From contig NZ_VIQT01000009.1 in the NCBI RefSeq assembly GCF_010206195.1, positions 659,747 through 723,746 on the forward strand: a DNA stretch of 64,000 nt. The letters run 5' to 3'. The translations under genes were made by a program, and so were the position numbers. Position 1 is the first letter of the stretch, and the number at the start of each line of letters is the position of its first letter. Under the pieces are notes generated by a model. The model worked only from the letters and a program-made list of their open reading frames with translations. It was not told where the DNA came from and made no database searches. Below are positions 33,900-42,695 of the stretch, one piece after another. Source of the stretch: Anaerotruncus colihominis. GTDB taxonomy: Bacteria; Bacillota; Clostridia; Oscillospirales; Ruminococcaceae.

Positions 33900-34570
33900 A
33901 TCAGCTTCTCCGCGCGGTATCCCAGCCCGCGCACCGTCACAATTTTAAACTGTGAAAAACCGCCGAATTTTTCGCGCAGACGTTTGATATGTACATCGAC
34001 TGTACGCTCATCGGCGTCGGAATCAAGCCCCCATATATCATCCATCAATTGCTGCCGTGTAAAGGTTTTTCCTGGTCTGTTTAGCAGTTTGAATAAAAGT
34101 TGAAATTCTTTTTTAGGCAGTACATCCGTACCTTGCTCTGTAGTGACGGAAAGAGCATCGTAATCAAGCTTTATCCCACCAATTTCCAGCTTGTGTCCGC
34201 TGGCAATCTGGGCACGGCGCAGAAGCGCGCTGACACGCCACAGCAATTCCTCAAAATCGATTGGCTTTACCATATAATCATCTGTTCCCGCTAAAAAGCC
34301 CATATGCTTGTCCTCAAGCGTCTCGCGGGCAGTCACCATGATCACTGGCAGATCATATCCCGCCTCCCGAAGCTCCCTCGTCAGCCCGTAACCGTCAAGT
34401 TCCGGCATCATAATGTCGCAAATCATCAGATCAATATGCGAGCGTTCTATCAGCATAAGAGCTTCAGCGCCGTCCTTTGCACGGCAGACCTGGTACCCAT
34501 TGTCCAACAGAAAATCACTCATCAGTTCACGCAGGCTGTAATCATCCTCTGCAACCAATATACTGAACAT
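33896..34570 (-). CDS. OmpR/PhoB-family response regulator
   Basis: A 224-residue regulator with an N-terminal receiver domain (acidic pocket Glu8-Asp9-Asp10, phospho-accepting Asp52 in CDIMMPELDG, Lys in VKPIDF) and a C-terminal winged helix (about 125-222, ending VDVHIKRLREKFG and TVRGLGYRAEK). It is first in a two-gene operon with its kinase. The start has GGGGGGCGGG upstream. Direct GTTCA repeats with an 11-base period at 34667-34682, in the divergent intergenic region, are the spacing expected for binding by this family. Confidence 0.92.
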   Translation of the reverse strand: MFSILVAEDDYSLRELMSDFLLDNGYQVCRAKDGAEALMLIERSHIDLMICDIMMPELDGYGLTRELREAGYDLPVIMVTARETLEDKHMGFLAGTDDYMVKPIDFEELLWRVSALLRRAQIASGHKLEIGGIKLDYDALSVTTEQGTDVLPKKEFQLLFKLLNRPGKTFTRQQLMDDIWGLDSDADERTVDVHIKRLREKFGGFSQFKIVTVRGLGYRAEKLI

Positions 34571-34666
34571 TTCCCGCCCCCCCTATCATACCTTTATGCG
34601 TATTATATCGAAGCTTTGTGAATAAATGATTAATTTTCCAGTCTTCCTGGCGGAACCTCGGGCTTA

Positions 34667-34703
34667 GTTCAAAAAAAGTTCATATAAACACGATATGATG
34701 AAC
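34667..34703. promoter_or_regulatory. Candidate operator for the OmpR-type regulator
   Basis: GTTCA at 34667, GTTCA again 11 bases on at 34678, and an inverted copy TGAAC at 34699. They lie in the divergent region between the two-component system and the efflux genes. Confidence 0.4.
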
Positions 34704-34746
34704 ACATTGTATTTTTGGATAATCTTACATATTGGAGGTAACACCG

Positions 34747-36312
34747 TTGGAAAAAACGTCCAAATTTTATGGCAGACGTTTATTGGCCTGTCTGTTAGCC
34801 GCTATCCTTTTAACGTCCGCCGCCGGTTGTCAGCCTAAAGCTGAACAAACAGCCGCGCCCGTGCAGGACGAACACATTGCGGTTGAAACGCAGACGCCCC
34901 AAATCGGCGATCTGGCGCTTACGACAGAATTTATTGGCACCATCGAGCCGGATGAACAGGTCAGTGTGATACCGAAAGTCGGCGGAACGGTCTTACATAC
35001 ATATGCCGAGGTTGGACAGACCGTCAAAAAGGGGGAGCTTCTCTTTGAAATAGACGACAGCGACGCGGCTCTTGCCTACAGAATGGCCCAGGCCGGCTAT
35101 GAGCAGCGTATGATCTCCGCCGATACAACGCTTGGCAGTGGATATGACTCAAGAGTTCTGGCGGCAAAAGCACAGGTAGACGCGGCGCAGCAGAACCTGA
35201 ACAATACCCGCCTGAAGCTGAAGGATTACAACGACGGCTATGACGACAGCTTGATTATGGCCGAAAAGCGCCGCGATGAAGCCGAACAGAAAATGAAGGC
35301 TGCGGAGGAAGCGTATAAAAATTATACGGGCGACGACCCAAAGGAAAAAGAGACACTGTACCAAGCCTGGACTCAGGCAGAAAGAGATTACCTCATGTAC
35401 CGCTCTGCTGTCAATGACCTGGAAGACAGTGAGGACAGCCAGGCGCGCGACCTGCGTAATGCATACAAGAATGCGCAGACAAACTATGAACAGGCGCTCA
35501 ACAACTATAACCTTTTGCTCGGCGGTTCGCTGGAGGATACGCAGCGCGCTATGGAAGCCGATCTGAAATCCGCGGAGCTTTCGGTGGAGCAAAGCGCGTC
35601 TACGCTGAATAAATATAAGATTTATGCCCCGATCGACGGCGTCGTCGAGCAAAAGAATATTTCGGAACAGTCGCTTGCTTCACCAAGCTCTGTCGCATAC
35701 ATGCTCTCGAATAAGTCTACCATTATGGCGACCTTCTATGTTCCGTCGGGCGCTGTCGAACAAATGGCTGTTGGAGATTCCGTGACCATTGAAAATGGTC
35801 AGAAAAGTTATACCGGCAGCATCGCAGAAGTCGGGACAATGGTCGATCCGCAAACCGGCTTGTTTAAGGTAAAGGCACAGATCAATTCCGAAGACAGGTT
35901 GCTTCAGACCGGTTTATCCGTCAAGGTCACTGCCATCACGGGCAAGGCACAGCAAAGCCTCCTGTTACCACAGGAAAATATTTATTATGAGGACGGGGAG
36001 GCCTATGTTTACCTTAATGTGAATGGTACGGCTGTACGCACGCCGATTGAAACAGGGCTTTTCAATGAGGAAACTGTTGAGGTCCTCTCTGGTTTGGCAT
36101 CAAACGATCAGGTCATCACCTCCTGGAATGCCAATCTGACTGATGGAGCCAAGGTGCGCGGTGCGGATGAACCCGCATCGCCGCAGAATTCTGCGTCTGA
36201 ACCAACAGCGTCTGATCCGGGCGATTCCCCTGCTTCACAGGCAGGTACATCCATCCCCGATTCCTCCGCTGCTGTCTCGTCACAAAGCGCGGAAGCTTCC
36301 TCGGAGGGGTAA
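34747..36312 (+). CDS. RND efflux periplasmic-adaptor-like lipoprotein (HlyD/MFP family)
   Basis: A 521-residue membrane fusion protein. It has a lipoprotein signal with Cys28, a biotinyl-lipoyl-like half (VSVIPKVGGTVLHTYAEVGQTVKKGELLFEID), a long coiled-coil hairpin (about 115-280), the second lipoyl half (IYAPIDGVVEQKNISEQSL), a beta-barrel domain and a Ser/Ala/Pro-rich C-terminal tail of about 50 residues. It should link the RND pump downstream to the cell envelope. TTG 34747 is the start because TTGGAGG lies 8 bases upstream; an earlier TTG is within that site. The gene ends seven bases before the RND gene. Confidence 0.88.
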   Translation: MEKTSKFYGRRLLACLLAAILLTSAAGCQPKAEQTAAPVQDEHIAVETQTPQIGDLALTTEFIGTIEPDEQVSVIPKVGGTVLHTYAEVGQTVKKGELLFEIDDSDAALAYRMAQAGYEQRMISADTTLGSGYDSRVLAAKAQVDAAQQNLNNTRLKLKDYNDGYDDSLIMAEKRRDEAEQKMKAAEEAYKNYTGDDPKEKETLYQAWTQAERDYLMYRSAVNDLEDSEDSQARDLRNAYKNAQTNYEQALNNYNLLLGGSLEDTQRAMEADLKSAELSVEQSASTLNKYKIYAPIDGVVEQKNISEQSLASPSSVAYMLSNKSTIMATFYVPSGAVEQMAVGDSVTIENGQKSYTGSIAEVGTMVDPQTGLFKVKAQINSEDRLLQTGLSVKVTAITGKAQQSLLLPQENIYYEDGEAYVYLNVNGTAVRTPIETGLFNEETVEVLSGLASNDQVITSWNANLTDGAKVRGADEPASPQNSASEPTASDPGDSPASQAGTSIPDSSAAVSSQSAEASSEG

Positions 36313-36318
36313 CGCTGT

Positions 36319-39300
36319 ATGAATCTAACAAAGCTTGTACTAAAACGCCCTGTCTCGATGGTTATGATCATCCTGGCATTGATTGTATTTGGGTTCTCGG
36401 CGATCACAGGCGCTCCGCTTGAGCTGATGCCGGAAATGGAAATGCCGGTTTTGCTTGTCATGACAATCTATCCCGGCGCAGGTCCCCAAGAAGTCGAGGA
36501 CCTTGTCACCAGCCAGTTGGAATCCTCTGTATCCACACTGAACGGTATCAAAACGATCCAATCCGTGTCGCAGGACAGCGTCTCTTTGATGGTGCTTCAG
36601 CTTGAATACGGCACCAATATGGATGTCGCGCACATGGATTTGCAGGAAAAGCTGAATATGTACAGCGGCGCACTGCCGGACGATGCACAGGACCCGATCA
36701 TCATTGAGATGGATCTGAACTCGATGAGCGCGATTACGCTGTCCGCACGCGCTACCGGCGATATCGATCTGCTTTCCTATATCGACGAGGAGATCAAACC
36801 GGAGTTTGAAAAGCTCGGCGGCGTTGCATCGGTCGATGTTTCTGGCGGTCAGGAAAACTATATCAGCATTGAGCTTGATGAGCAGCGGCTCAAACAATAT
36901 GGCCTGGATATGAGCACAATTGCCAGTTTTGTCGGCGCGGCCGACTTCTCAATCCCGGTCGGCGATATCGACCGCGGTGATCAAAGCTTGTCTTTGCGCG
37001 GCGGCGTCAGCTACGATACCGTCGAGAGCCTTGGAAATATCCCGATCACACTGCGTTCGGGCCAGGTAATCCATTTGTCCGATGTCGCACGGATTTATGA
37101 TGCAACCGCTGATTCGGACTCCATCAGCCGCTATAATGGCAACGAGACAGTCAGCCTCGGTATCAAAAAGCGTCAGAGCGCAGGCACCATTGAGGTTACA
37201 GAAGCTGTCGTCAAGACAATGGAACAGATCAACGCGCGCAATATGGGTGTCGAGCTGTCCGTTATCAACGACACGAGCGACAGTATCCGCAGTTCGGTCA
37301 ACAGTGTTATCAAAACACTGATTTCAGCTGTCATCCTTTGTATGATTGTGCTGTTTATCTTCTTTGGCGACTGGAAAGCCTCTCTGATCGTTGGCAGTTC
37401 CATCCCTGTTTCTGTTTTGACAACGCTGATACTGATGAACGCCTTTGGTTTCTCCTTTAATATTGTTTCCTTGGGCGGCCTTGTCATTGGCGTTGGTATG
37501 ATGGTAGATAACTCAATTGTGGTTCTGGAAAGCTGCTTCCAAAGACGGGAACGCAATATGACTTTCCATGACGCTGCCATCGAAGGCGCGCGGATCGTCA
37601 CCTCGTCTGTCGCAGCATCCACGCTTACTACGATTGTCGTATTCCTGCCCATCAGCATTTTAGAGGGGCTTTCAGGTCAGATGTTCCGCCAGCTTGGCTT
37701 TACGATCATCTTCTCCCTGACCGCTTCGCTGATCTCGGCGCTTACGATTGTTCCCCTCCTATTTTACCGGCTCGCGCCAAAGGAGAAGGATGATTCCCAC
37801 GTCAACCATGTCCTGAATAAGGTAACAATTACATATGGAAATTTCCTGAAAAAGACGTTCAGGCACAAACTGCTTGTCCTCCTGATTTCGATCGGTCTGC
37901 TCGTCGGATCGTTTATGCTTCTTCCATTCATTCATTTTCAGCTCATGCCGGATATTGACCAGGGCACCATTTCGATTTCTGTAGAGACAAAGCCCGGGCT
38001 CAAGCTGGAAAAAGTGGATGCGCTTATGACGCAATTGGAATCCATGGTCCAAAAGTCCCCCGATGTCGAACGCTATTACTTGACTGCCGGCGGCGGTTCA
38101 ATGACTGGTACCGGAAACGAAAGCGGTTCTCTTACTGTTTATCTGAAATCAGACCGCGAACGCAGCACGAACGAGTGGATCGATGAATGGCGTGCACAGA
38201 CAAAGGATATCCCCAACTGTGACATCAGCATCAGCGCGCAGAGTATGATGAGCTTTACATCCGGCGGATCGGTCGATGTTAACCTCCAGGGCAATGATCT
38301 CGATTTGCTGCGTGAGGCGTCGAGGGATATTGAAGCGGTGATGGGACAGAATCCCAATATAGTCCGCGTCTCCTCAACGCTCACCTCCGGTAATCCCCAG
38401 GCTGAGATTGTTGTCGATCCCATTAAGGCGACCGCAGTCGGTATGACACCGCAGCAGGTGGTTGGAACCGTCTACAACATGATATCCGGCGCCTCTCCAG
38501 CTACCATGGACCGCGATGGACGTGAATATGACATTCGAATCGAGTTTCCTAAGGATCGTTTCCAAACGGTTTCTGATCTCTCCGGATTGATCTTGACTTC
38601 TCCAAGCGGTAAACAGGTCCCGCTACTCGATATTGCATCAGTTGAATATTCCAATGCTCCGCAAAACATACAACGCAAAAACAATCAATACATTGTCACA
38701 ATCAGCGGTCAGCCTACGACAGCATCGGCTCTGACAGCCGGCGACGAGATTAAATATGCGGTTGCAGAGCTTGAACTGCCCCAGGGAGTCGCCATCACAC
38801 AGAATCAGGCCGATGAACAGATGATGGAGGAGTTTGGCGCACTGTTTGGTGCGATTGCAACGGCTGTGTTCCTCGTATTTATGGTCATGGCCATGCAGTT
38901 TGAATCGTGCAGATTCTCCATTATCGTTATGATTTGTATTCCATTCTCACTGATTGGCTCGTTTGGTCTGATGCTGTTGTCGGGTGTTACAATGAGTATG
39001 CCGTCCTTGATCGGATTTTTGATGCTTGTTGGTACGGTTATCAATAACGGTATTCTGTTCATTGACACGGCTAACCAATACCGATCCAGTATGGATGCCG
39101 AAACGGCCCTTGTCTATGCCGGCCGCAGCCGTCTGCGTCCGATCCTGATGACGACCTTGACAACGGTTTTATCCATGATTCCGATGGGCCTTGGAATCGG
39201 TGAAGGCTCCGAAGCTATGCAGGGAATGGCAGTTGTAATCATCGGTGGTTTGACAGCTTCCACCATTTTGACGCTTCTCCTGCTGCCGACCTTCTATCTG

Positions 39301-39402
39301 CTGTTCCGCGGACGGCCGCATAAGGAATATAAAAAAGAGGAGGATACCAAGAACGGAAATCCACATCCCGATCTTTCCCAGGAAGAACTGATCACACAAT
39401 AA
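36319..39402 (+). CDS. RND-family efflux transporter (AcrB/HAE-like)
   Basis: A 1027-residue proton-driven pump with the standard two-fold layout: helix 1 (about 8-30), a large extracytoplasmic loop, helices 2-6 (about 335-495), a second loop, and helices 8-12 (about 840-1010). Motifs include RPVSMVMIILALIVFG, GMMVDNSIVVLES with the proton-relay acidic residues, and GTVINNGILFIDTANQYR. It exports hydrophobic drugs, bile salts or lipids. The ribosome binding site GGAGGGG lies in the last codons of the adaptor gene. Found in a Gram-positive background, it likely works with the lipoprotein adaptor and no outer-membrane channel. It is probably controlled by the adjacent two-component system. Confidence 0.92.
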   Translation: MNLTKLVLKRPVSMVMIILALIVFGFSAITGAPLELMPEMEMPVLLVMTIYPGAGPQEVEDLVTSQLESSVSTLNGIKTIQSVSQDSVSLMVLQLEYGTNMDVAHMDLQEKLNMYSGALPDDAQDPIIIEMDLNSMSAITLSARATGDIDLLSYIDEEIKPEFEKLGGVASVDVSGGQENYISIELDEQRLKQYGLDMSTIASFVGAADFSIPVGDIDRGDQSLSLRGGVSYDTVESLGNIPITLRSGQVIHLSDVARIYDATADSDSISRYNGNETVSLGIKKRQSAGTIEVTEAVVKTMEQINARNMGVELSVINDTSDSIRSSVNSVIKTLISAVILCMIVLFIFFGDWKASLIVGSSIPVSVLTTLILMNAFGFSFNIVSLGGLVIGVGMMVDNSIVVLESCFQRRERNMTFHDAAIEGARIVTSSVAASTLTTIVVFLPISILEGLSGQMFRQLGFTIIFSLTASLISALTIVPLLFYRLAPKEKDDSHVNHVLNKVTITYGNFLKKTFRHKLLVLLISIGLLVGSFMLLPFIHFQLMPDIDQGTISISVETKPGLKLEKVDALMTQLESMVQKSPDVERYYLTAGGGSMTGTGNESGSLTVYLKSDRERSTNEWIDEWRAQTKDIPNCDISISAQSMMSFTSGGSVDVNLQGNDLDLLREASRDIEAVMGQNPNIVRVSSTLTSGNPQAEIVVDPIKATAVGMTPQQVVGTVYNMISGASPATMDRDGREYDIRIEFPKDRFQTVSDLSGLILTSPSGKQVPLLDIASVEYSNAPQNIQRKNNQYIVTISGQPTTASALTAGDEIKYAVAELELPQGVAITQNQADEQMMEEFGALFGAIATAVFLVFMVMAMQFESCRFSIIVMICIPFSLIGSFGLMLLSGVTMSMPSLIGFLMLVGTVINNGILFIDTANQYRSSMDAETALVYAGRSRLRPILMTTLTTVLSMIPMGLGIGEGSEAMQGMAVVIIGGLTASTILTLLLLPTFYLLFRGRPHKEYKKEEDTKNGNPHPDLSQEELITQ

Positions 39403-39418
39403 CAGTACCCCTGTCCCC

Positions 39419-39467
39419 AAAAGCAGAAGGAGGGCCGCACTCAGACGCGGTCCTCCTTCTGCTTTTT
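39419..39467 (+). terminator. Terminator after the RND efflux operon
   Basis: AAGCAGAAGGAGGGCCGC pairs with GCGGTCCTCCTTCTGCTT (one G-U), followed by TTTTT, 17 bases after the stop codon. Confidence 0.88.
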
Positions 39468-39489
39468 GTCCCGACATATCCTGACCGGC

Positions 39490-39580
39490 CGCAGAATAAA
39501 TATAAAGGGAGCACCCGCGTAAACCGTGGGAGCGGCGCGGCTACAGGCCGTGCGATTCATGCGGAAAGGGTTGAACGTAC
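39490..39580 (+). promoter_or_regulatory. Possibly structured leader of the P-type ATPase gene
   Basis: Between the terminator and the ATPase ATG there are two predicted stems: CCCGCG/CGTGGG, and GCGCGGC/GCCGTGC with a TACAG loop. It does not match a riboswitch class that I can recognise. Confidence 0.3.
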
Positions 39581-42199
39581 ATGATGGAGGAATACCAGGG
39601 ACTGACGGCCCGGCAGGCCGAAAAACGCCTTCTGGAGCATGGGGAAAATAAAATCCGAAGCGGCAAAAAAGCAAGCGCGCTTAAATTGTTTGCAGGTCAA
39701 TTCCGCGACGCCATGATTATGATTCTATTGGCCGCAACCGTCGTTTCCGCACTGATGGGCGAATATACAGAAGCGATGACGATCATTGCAATTGTATTTG
39801 TAAATGCACTGCTCGGATTCTTTCAGGAATATCGCACGGAACGAACGCTTGAAAAGCTTGGGGAGCTGTCCGCTCCAAATGCAGCCGTAATCCGTGATGG
39901 TCAAATCCAAAGTATACCAGCCAGCATGGTTGTGCCTGGCGATATATTCTGTTTAAAGGCCGGAGACCGGATTCCCGCCGACGGCTGTGTGCTTGGCGGC
40001 GACAGTTTAAGCTGCGATGAATCCATGCTCAGCGGCGAATCAATTGGGGTTGAAAAATATGCGGCTCCAAATCCTGATGCGCCACAGAAAGCCAACCGTG
40101 TCTATATGGGGGCTACCGTGACGCGCGGACGCGCCGTTTGCCGTGCGACCGAAACGGGCGGGGCGACTGAAATGGGCAAAATTGCAGATATGCTTGGTAC
40201 CATAGAGGTACAGCCAACGCCACTGCAAAAACGGCTCGCACATATGGGTAAGCTTATTGGAATCGCATGCCTGGTGATCTGTCTTGTTGTTGCTGTAACT
40301 GGTATTTTACGCGGTGAGGAGCCCTTCAACATGCTGCTCACGGGCATTTCCCTTGCCGTTGCCGCAATCCCGGAGGGACTTCCCGCTGTTGTTACCATCG
40401 CGCTTGCGCTTTCTGTTGGACGCATGGTCAAGCGCAAAGCCTTGATCCGCCGTCTTCACGCAGTCGAAACGCTCGGCTGCGCCGATGTTATCTGTTCTGA
40501 TAAAACCGGCACCCTGACAGAAAACCGTATGACTGTTAAAGTCCTCTGGACCGCCTCCGGTGAAACTGAAATCGGAAAACGCGCTTATGACAGGCCTTGC
40601 GCCGCTATGCTCCTTGACATCGCTGTTCTTTGCAACAATGCCCTGCTTGACACCTCGGCAGGCCGTAAGGACGCCTTTATAGCGGACGGCGAGCCGACAG
40701 AGGCAGCCCTGCTCATCGCAGCGGCCAAATCGGGCGTTTTCCGAAAACAGCTTCCTTATGAGCCGGTCAAGGAGCTTCCTTTTGACTCGGCGCGTAAAAT
40801 GATGAGCGTCTGTGTGCGGCGTAAGGATGGGAAATACCTTCTGTTTACAAAGGGCGCACCCGATCTCCTGCTGGATCGTTGTACGCATTATCTGTCCAAA
40901 AACGGCGTTTCCCTTCTCACCCCGGCCATGAAAGCACAGATTTCTCAACAAAACGATGCGCTTGCACGGCGAGCACTGCGTGTACTCGGCTTCGCTTATC
41001 GCGAAGCCGACGGCGCGGGCGATACCCGGGAGGAACATCTGATATTCACCGGGATGGCTGGAATGATCGATCCGCCGCGTAAAGAAGCCTTCGACGCGGT
41101 TATCAAGTGCCGGGAAGCTGGAATCCGTCCAGTTATGATCACAGGTGACCATGCGGTTACGGCGCGGGCAATTGCCGAGGAACTGACAATTTATCAACCT
41201 GGCGACCGGATTATGACCGGCCGTGAACTCGATGAAACAAGCGACGAGGCGCTTGCACGCATGATTTCCGATGTTTCCGTATTTGCACGCGTTACACCGG
41301 CTCACAAGCTGCGGATTGTGCGTGCACTCAAAAAACAGGGGCACACTGTTGCGATGACGGGCGACGGCGTCAACGATGCGCCGGCTGTCAAAGAAGCTGA
41401 TATCGGTGTTTCCATGGGCGTCACCGGCACAGACGTTACCAAAGAGGCTTCATCTGTCATATTGCTCGACGACAACTTTGCAACCCTTGTCGCAGCAGTC
41501 GAAGAAGGGCGCGTGATCTATCGGAATATCCGCAAATTTATTCGATATTTGTTTTCCTGCAACATCGGTGAGGTTGTAACCATGTTCTTTGCTATGTTGA
41601 TGGGAATACCAGTACCGCTCTTACCCATCCAGATTTTGCTTGTCAATCTCGCTACAGACGGCCTGCCTGCCATTGCGCTTGGGCTTGAACCCCCTGACAA
41701 GGATGTGATGCAACAGCGTCCGCGCCGCGCCAACGAATCCGTCTTTTCCAATGGGCTTGGATTTACCATTATGATCCGGGGTCTGTTGATCGGCTTGTGC
41801 ACACTTGGTGTATTTGTTTCCCTGATCCGTTCCAGCGGTGATCTTCTGACTGCCCGTACTGGCGCGCTGCTCGCACTTGTTTTAATGCAATTGATTCACG
41901 TTTTTGAATGCAAAAGCGAAACCAAAGGGTTGTTTTCCATCAATCCGCTGAATAATCTCAAATTGGTTGGCGCGGTAGCCGCATCGGCAATTTTAATGTA
42001 TCTGGCTATCTATAACCCTGTACTGGGCAGTATTTTCCGTGCGGTTCCTCTAACTGGAGAGCAGCTGCGTACTGTTTTGACCTACTGTGTGTTCGTCCCA
42101 ATTGTCTCAGGTATTATTCTGGTTGTTAAAAACACAGCTTCAACACATACCGTTTCCTCCAAGTCGTCCCGTACAGTGTGTCCTCATCCAATTAAATAA
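39581..42199 (+). CDS. Calcium-transporting P-type ATPase (SERCA/PMCA type)
   Basis: An 872-residue P2-type ATPase. It begins with the cation-transporter N-domain (YQGLTARQAEKRLLEHGENKI). The actuator loop has SCDESMLSGES (a TGES-like site), helix 4 has AAIPEGLPAVVTIALA near residue 264 with ion-binding Glu, and phosphorylation is at DKTGTLT near residue 307. The P-domain hinge is MTGDGVNDAPAVKEADIGVSMG, and six C-terminal membrane segments follow. PEGLPAV in helix 4 and NLATDGLPA in helix 6 match calcium pumps. It would export Ca2+ (or Mn2+). Two adjacent ATGs follow GGAAAGGG; the first is kept. It is monocistronic with its own terminator. Confidence 0.9.
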   Translation: MMEEYQGLTARQAEKRLLEHGENKIRSGKKASALKLFAGQFRDAMIMILLAATVVSALMGEYTEAMTIIAIVFVNALLGFFQEYRTERTLEKLGELSAPNAAVIRDGQIQSIPASMVVPGDIFCLKAGDRIPADGCVLGGDSLSCDESMLSGESIGVEKYAAPNPDAPQKANRVYMGATVTRGRAVCRATETGGATEMGKIADMLGTIEVQPTPLQKRLAHMGKLIGIACLVICLVVAVTGILRGEEPFNMLLTGISLAVAAIPEGLPAVVTIALALSVGRMVKRKALIRRLHAVETLGCADVICSDKTGTLTENRMTVKVLWTASGETEIGKRAYDRPCAAMLLDIAVLCNNALLDTSAGRKDAFIADGEPTEAALLIAAAKSGVFRKQLPYEPVKELPFDSARKMMSVCVRRKDGKYLLFTKGAPDLLLDRCTHYLSKNGVSLLTPAMKAQISQQNDALARRALRVLGFAYREADGAGDTREEHLIFTGMAGMIDPPRKEAFDAVIKCREAGIRPVMITGDHAVTARAIAEELTIYQPGDRIMTGRELDETSDEALARMISDVSVFARVTPAHKLRIVRALKKQGHTVAMTGDGVNDAPAVKEADIGVSMGVTGTDVTKEASSVILLDDNFATLVAAVEEGRVIYRNIRKFIRYLFSCNIGEVVTMFFAMLMGIPVPLLPIQILLVNLATDGLPAIALGLEPPDKDVMQQRPRRANESVFSNGLGFTIMIRGLLIGLCTLGVFVSLIRSSGDLLTARTGALLALVLMQLIHVFECKSETKGLFSINPLNNLKLVGAVAASAILMYLAIYNPVLGSIFRAVPLTGEQLRTVLTYCVFVPIVSGIILVVKNTASTHTVSSKSSRTVCPHPIK

Positions 42200-42238
42200 A
42201 AAGAAAACCCGGCGTACGCCGGGTTTTCTTTTTATTTT
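42198..42238. terminator. Bidirectional terminator between the ATPase and FMN-lipoprotein genes
   Basis: A 16-bp perfect palindrome arm, AAAGAAAACCCGGCGT and its complement, with A-rich and T-rich flanks, between converging genes ending at 42199 and 42243. Confidence 0.92.
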
Positions 42239-42242
42239 TGGC

Positions 42243-42695
42243 TCAGTCACCGGTATCAGTCGATACAATGGCAACCTCGGAATTACCCGCCTTTGCATTT
42301 TCCAATGCAGATGCAGCCAACTTTGTAAAGGTTTTATATGATGAGGATGCACCTGCAATCGCGTCAATCTGATTGACATCACCTGATTGCAGGAAGCTGG
42401 CGGCATATGTACGGGTATATTGATTCGGATATGTACCGGCTATGCTATTCATTTGGCGCATATATGCCATATCCCACGATTTAATATAGCCGCTTGCATT
42501 TTTTGCATTGTATTCTACCGACACAAGCTCTCCATTGCTGACGCAAAGCGTTACAAATTCCTTCCACCCGTGACTATATTCCGCCATCTGCGCAGTATAA
42601 TAACCATCCTTTAATGAATCAGTGCGTTTGCCGCAACCGCCCAAAGACAGAATCACCGCTGCGGCCAATAAAACTGGTATGATCCTTTTCAGCAT
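42243..42695 (-). CDS. FMN-binding domain lipoprotein
   Basis: A 150-residue lipoprotein (lipobox ending at Cys21) with one FMN_bind domain: [25 protein letters not shown], and [12 protein letters not shown] at 111-122, where Ser117 is the expected site for covalent FMN attachment by ApbE-type flavin transferase (Dxx[ST]GA[ST]-like motif, here with Ala-Gly-Ala-Ser). Similar lipoproteins such as PplA carry electrons outside the membrane. The start lies within the last codons of the MCP gene (seven-base overlap) behind GGAGG, so it is translated with the chemoreceptor. It is the last gene of the large flagellar/chemotaxis run. Confidence 0.8.
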   Translation of the reverse strand: MLKRIIPVLLAAAVILSLGGCGKRTDSLKDGYYTAQMAEYSHGWKEFVTLCVSNGELVSVEYNAKNASGYIKSWDMAYMRQMNSIAGTYPNQYTRTYAASFLQSGDVNQIDAIAGASSSYKTFTKLAASALENAKAGNSEVAIVSTDTGD

